Made by a program: the position numbers and the translations under genes. Positions 62,101 to 64,000 of a DNA stretch of 64,000 nucleotides are shown here, piece after piece. The DNA comes from Arthrobacter citreus. GTDB lineage: Bacteria > Bacillota > Bacilli > Bacillales > Bacillaceae_G. The notes beneath the pieces are model-generated. The model had not been told where the DNA came from and did not search any database. It worked only from the letters and a program-made list of their open reading frames with translations. Numbering within the stretch: the first letter of the stretch is position 1; every line of letters starts with the position of its first letter. The DNA lies in NCBI GenBank assembly GCA_013200995.1, contig CP053688.1, positions 2,666,001-2,730,000 on the forward strand, given 5' to 3'.

Positions 62101-63335
62101 CCTTTTGCAGACATTGTTGTGATTGGAACATCACTTGCACCAACAGTTAACGCTAAAGCTGCAGTTCCTGGTGATCCTAATGTATACATCTTATTACCAG
62201 CGTTACCAGCTGCAACTACTGCAGTTACGCCATTAAGTACTGCGTTATTAATCGCAATGCTTTCTGCAAGTAATGGGTCATTATAATTTGCACCTAGTGA
62301 AAGGTTCATAACATCCATACCGTCAGCAACTGCTTGGTCAATTCCTGCAATGATATTTTCAGTCGAACCACTTCCACCCGGTCCTAATACACGATACACA
62401 TAAAGATCAGCATCAGGTGCAATACCAGTTGTCGCATATTCACTTTCATTTTTCCCTTGACCTACAATTGTTCCAGATACGTGCGTTCCATGTTCTGTTA
62501 CGTAACTTGCTGCACCTGTAGTTCCACCTGGTTTACCAGCCTTCACCCAATCATCCATCGTTGTTTCCATCGGATCATTGTCATTATCTACGAAATCATA
62601 TCCGCCTTTAAACGCTGCTTTAATATCAGGATGATTGTAGTCAACACCTGTATCAAGAACAGCTACCTTTACACCTTTACCTGTATAACCTTCTTGATGT
62701 AATTTATCAATCTTAAGATAAGTACGCTCGTCAGCCATTCCTTTTCCAGTTGAAGTAGATGTAGCTTCCTTTCCTTCAACAGGTAGCTCTGACTTTACAG
62801 TTGCATCACTATAGATCGCTTGTACAGCTGTTGATTTCAGTAATTCCGTTAGTTTATTTGCAGGTACTTCTAACGCAACACCGTTAAACGCATGTTTATA
62901 TTCACGTTTAATTTTATATGCACCGTCGGATTTCGTTTTAAATAAAGAACGTAAGTCTGATTTAAATGTGACGTGATCTTCATCAGCATTTTCTTTCGCT
63001 TTATCATCGGATAGAGCTTGTCCTTTTAAAGCTGCTTCCAATACAGCGATTTTTTGAGGCTTTTGTTTAAATGAAACAATGACAGAAACTGGTTCTACAC
63101 TATCTAAGCTCACATCTGAATCTATAAATAATCCAGATTGATCAGTAGTAGAAAGCTTTTGTAAAGCTTGTCGTTGCTGTGAAGTTAATTTAGATAAAAT
63201 TGATTCTGCAGTCGAAGCATTTTCTGCTTTCGTATCATTAGACACATACCCTAATGAACCTAATACAAAACTCGACGATAAAACTGCAACAGAAAGACTT
63301 TTTGCTAGTTTACTATTACCCATTCTTTTTGACAT
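59196..63335 (-). CDS. Large secreted subtilisin-like (S8) protease with PA and dockerin-type domains
   Basis: This 1379-residue exported protease has a signal peptide (to about 37), an I9 propeptide (about 80-180) and the S8 catalytic domain with Asp about 228 (VAVLDTGVDYNHPD), His about 285 (HGTHVSGT) and Ser about 601 (SGTSMATP). A PA domain is inserted at about 440-545. Fn3/Ig-like domains follow. The C-terminus has two Ca-binding dockerin-like loops (GDINKDNVIDINDALAIE and ADINFDGTVDAKDFAFVE). The core resembles Bacillus Vpr but the protein is much longer. The start has GGGGG 6 nt upstream. It has its own terminator. Confidence 0.92.
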   Translation of the reverse strand: MSKRMGNSKLAKSLSVAVLSSSFVLGSLGYVSNDTKAENASTAESILSKLTSQQRQALQKLSTTDQSGLFIDSDVSLDSVEPVSVIVSFKQKPQKIAVLEAALKGQALSDDKAKENADEDHVTFKSDLRSLFKTKSDGAYKIKREYKHAFNGVALEVPANKLTELLKSTAVQAIYSDATVKSELPVEGKEATSTSTGKGMADERTYLKIDKLHQEGYTGKGVKVAVLDTGVDYNHPDIKAAFKGGYDFVDNDNDPMETTMDDWVKAGKPGGTTGAASYVTEHGTHVSGTIVGQGKNESEYATTGIAPDADLYVYRVLGPGGSGSTENIIAGIDQAVADGMDVMNLSLGANYNDPLLAESIAINNAVLNGVTAVVAAGNAGNKMYTLGSPGTAALALTVGASDVPITTMSAKGSMDNVSANLQLMASGYGDDITKLKGQTLPVVDVNLGENYTGKDVKGKIVLMSRGTYTLDSKVAVAKSQGAAAVLMYNDNPTEGFIPSYLGEGVNFIPTFSLSNAEGLALKQQLQTGSANFTISDMSEVKTQGDTLADFSSRGPARLTYDIKPEITAPGVSVLSTVPGFINNPDNPTDYKNAYQRMSGTSMATPFTTGVVALLKQANHSLQPEDIKTILMNSADSLSKSYSVFEQGAGRIDPYNAIHSTIEIKVQEKTPMIINGKEKQINEDTGALSFGNVAYVGNDLSNSRSVTLMNRGEKTKTFNVKVNFQSNLRGSKDAAANGVTVQAPASVTLKGISQKKTNITLNIPKTAEKGIYEGYVVYTNKDNPSETYRVPFGVHYVEKGFQDMGLTRHTMTTDRNNLSSPIFNPYINATFSLKSHMRYIDVVLTDAVTGQDLGLMNSFDGVNYDEGVQYTILAGQGVYYPFTNDVNNPIASKAVLAKEGLYKVKLIGYDDAGKDYTITQDLLVDTTMPNKFDIHVDGEKEGNPFIEYKEDQKSVPYSATINDKSVDILKAAGVKADQSTNIIGYFYNSPFMGGKLTLDENGNSAKDEIEMVPSIAASSLRFIGGDQASNSYGDKQYYFVKEGTQYVYGQPNTQTRLNKLITHPGESNKITLTANNVNKLKQALYSFTTNNADTNIVNIALNPAAEKLGGKLNVTTTNPTSTTVKSDVNVTFDGSQEVSGDLPMVDVTVKIPVTKDVISTSSFRTVTSTFTSVDNTVTKPITYIVPIVPLSNFSSVISYIHPESFENADGTLKKTDFTKIGANVTIVDSNGKTYTGTMDSIGQFYISGLPLTKEKFTVITDIPGHFNTYGKFDRVYNIMDGNMYGIYKRIGVETVDDAVAGDINKDNVIDINDALAIETYWGTNKRSADINFDGTVDAKDFAFVEKNYLMQNQAVDNAPKPAKKYKGQTIDTIKSELGIK

Positions 63336-63841
63336 ACTCTTCCCCCAATTATTCTAGTTATCAAAATAAAGTTTTTAATGTATGAGGAAATATGAATCTA
63401 AAATACTGCCATTTTATATTCGATTATCGCTCTTCATTAAACCTTTCCTTTGTAATTAGATTATCTAGAATATTCAAATAATTAACAATCGGGTTATTAG
63501 ATATCAATTAAATCAATACTTTTACAATATCCAACCATTTATTCGACATTTTTCTACTAAAAGCATCACGAAAATTGGGCACTTTATTATCTTTTTAAAA
63601 CTTTATTGAATGGTTAGATTGAAAAAGGTATAAATTTTTTCTCATTTTTATAATGAGAAGAGCTTGAAATCCCCCTCCCCGGAGTAGTAAGAGGCAATCT
63701 CCTAAACTAACGAAGAAAATCCACAAGTGTGTTCATTTTTTCTGGATTTTGTCTTGAGTTACACTCATATTTTGCTAGCTTCTAAAGAAAACAACTAAAT
63801 TGAATTAGATTATGCTTCGTTTTAGCAATAGCTCAACGCGA

Positions 63842-63962
63842 ACTTGCTATATATCAACAAAAATTAGGCTAATATCAACAAAAACTTGCTGTATATCAAC
63901 AAAAACTAGCCCTTTATCAACAAAGTCCACAACTTTATCAATAAAGTACATATAGTGTTCGT
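63842..63962 (-). repeat. 21-bp tandem array, core TTTGTTGATA (minus strand)
   Basis: On the minus strand TACGAACACTATATGTAC leads five units of TTTGTTGATA. On the plus strand TCAAC or TCAAT lies at 63854, 63875, 63896, 63917 and 63938, exactly 21 bp apart. It is homologous to the arrays at 9412 and 58901, in opposite orientation. The rest of 63336-64000 is AT-rich, with one AAAATCCA/TGGATTTT hairpin near 63717-63755 and no gene. Confidence 0.88.
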
Positions 63963-64000
63963 ACTTGTGGCTGTCATTTTCACCCCGCTTAAATTTATCA

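Noticed and set aside
62041..62702. Plus-strand ORFs inside the S8 protease gene
   Set aside because: These are antisense shadows in a repeat-free coding region with a clear protease in the other strand.

Overview
The window is chromosomal DNA from a low-GC Gram-positive bacterium, most likely a Bacillaceae species. The signs are strong AGGAGG-type ribosome binding sites, very AT-rich intergenic DNA, many intrinsic terminators, and familiar Bacillus families (YeeI, DUF2584, DUF3311, LCP protein, Fur-controlled flavodoxin, Vpr-like protease). The genus cannot be named from the sequence alone. There is no rRNA, tRNA, prophage or CRISPR array. Two decayed IS3-family remnants are present.

Layout. 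0-10 kb: a partial nucleotidyltransferase, an RRNPP-type regulator with a downstream secreted small peptide (a likely quorum-sensing pair), scattered single genes (YebC-family yeeI, Cupin_5 protein, SH3 protein, catalase, SRPBCC protein) and an internally deleted IS3 element. 11-20 kb: a complete aminophosphonate catabolic unit (ABC importer, PhnW, PhnX and two tandem PbfA-type PLP enzymes) with a divergent DeoR-type regulator. 20-26 kb: small membrane proteins, a Fur-box-controlled operon (IDEAL-domain protein, flavodoxin, beta-propeller) and a lactate permease. 26-37 kb: a cobalamin-riboswitch-controlled operon that encodes two giant secreted proteins with a squalene-cyclase/transcobalamin-like alpha-toroid, DUF4430 domains (the fold of the transcobalamin/intrinsic-factor C-terminal domain), a DUF4430 lipoprotein and a full ECF transporter. 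This looks like a Gram-positive counterpart of intrinsic factor. 39-47 kb: a sigma-54 enhancer-binding activator lies between a DUF3311/SSS-symporter/GDSL operon and a Rieske oxygenase/aldehyde dehydrogenase/D-malate dehydrogenase operon with a good -24/-12 promoter. This fits catabolism of a quaternary amine such as carnitine. 47-55 kb: a DedA-PAP2 fusion with lost catalytic histidines, an LCP protein, a frameshifted membrane protein, IS3 debris and small metabolic or unknown genes. 54.7-58.8 kb: HAD nucleotidase, RibD, GTP cyclohydrolase II, FAD monooxygenase and a divergent HxlR regulator, i.e. the early riboflavin steps without ribE/ribH. 59-63 kb: a large subtilisin-like protease that ends in a dockerin-type module.

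Across the window there is an unexplained family of intergenic tandem arrays with an exact 21-bp period (about two helical turns). Three share the core GTTGATA and a common leader (9.4, 58.9, 63.9 kb). One shares the leader architecture but has the core GCATAAG (23.7 kb). Two looser relatives lie at 6.8 and 10.9 kb. They follow gene ends or terminators and contain in-frame stops, so they act, if at all, as DNA or RNA rather than protein.
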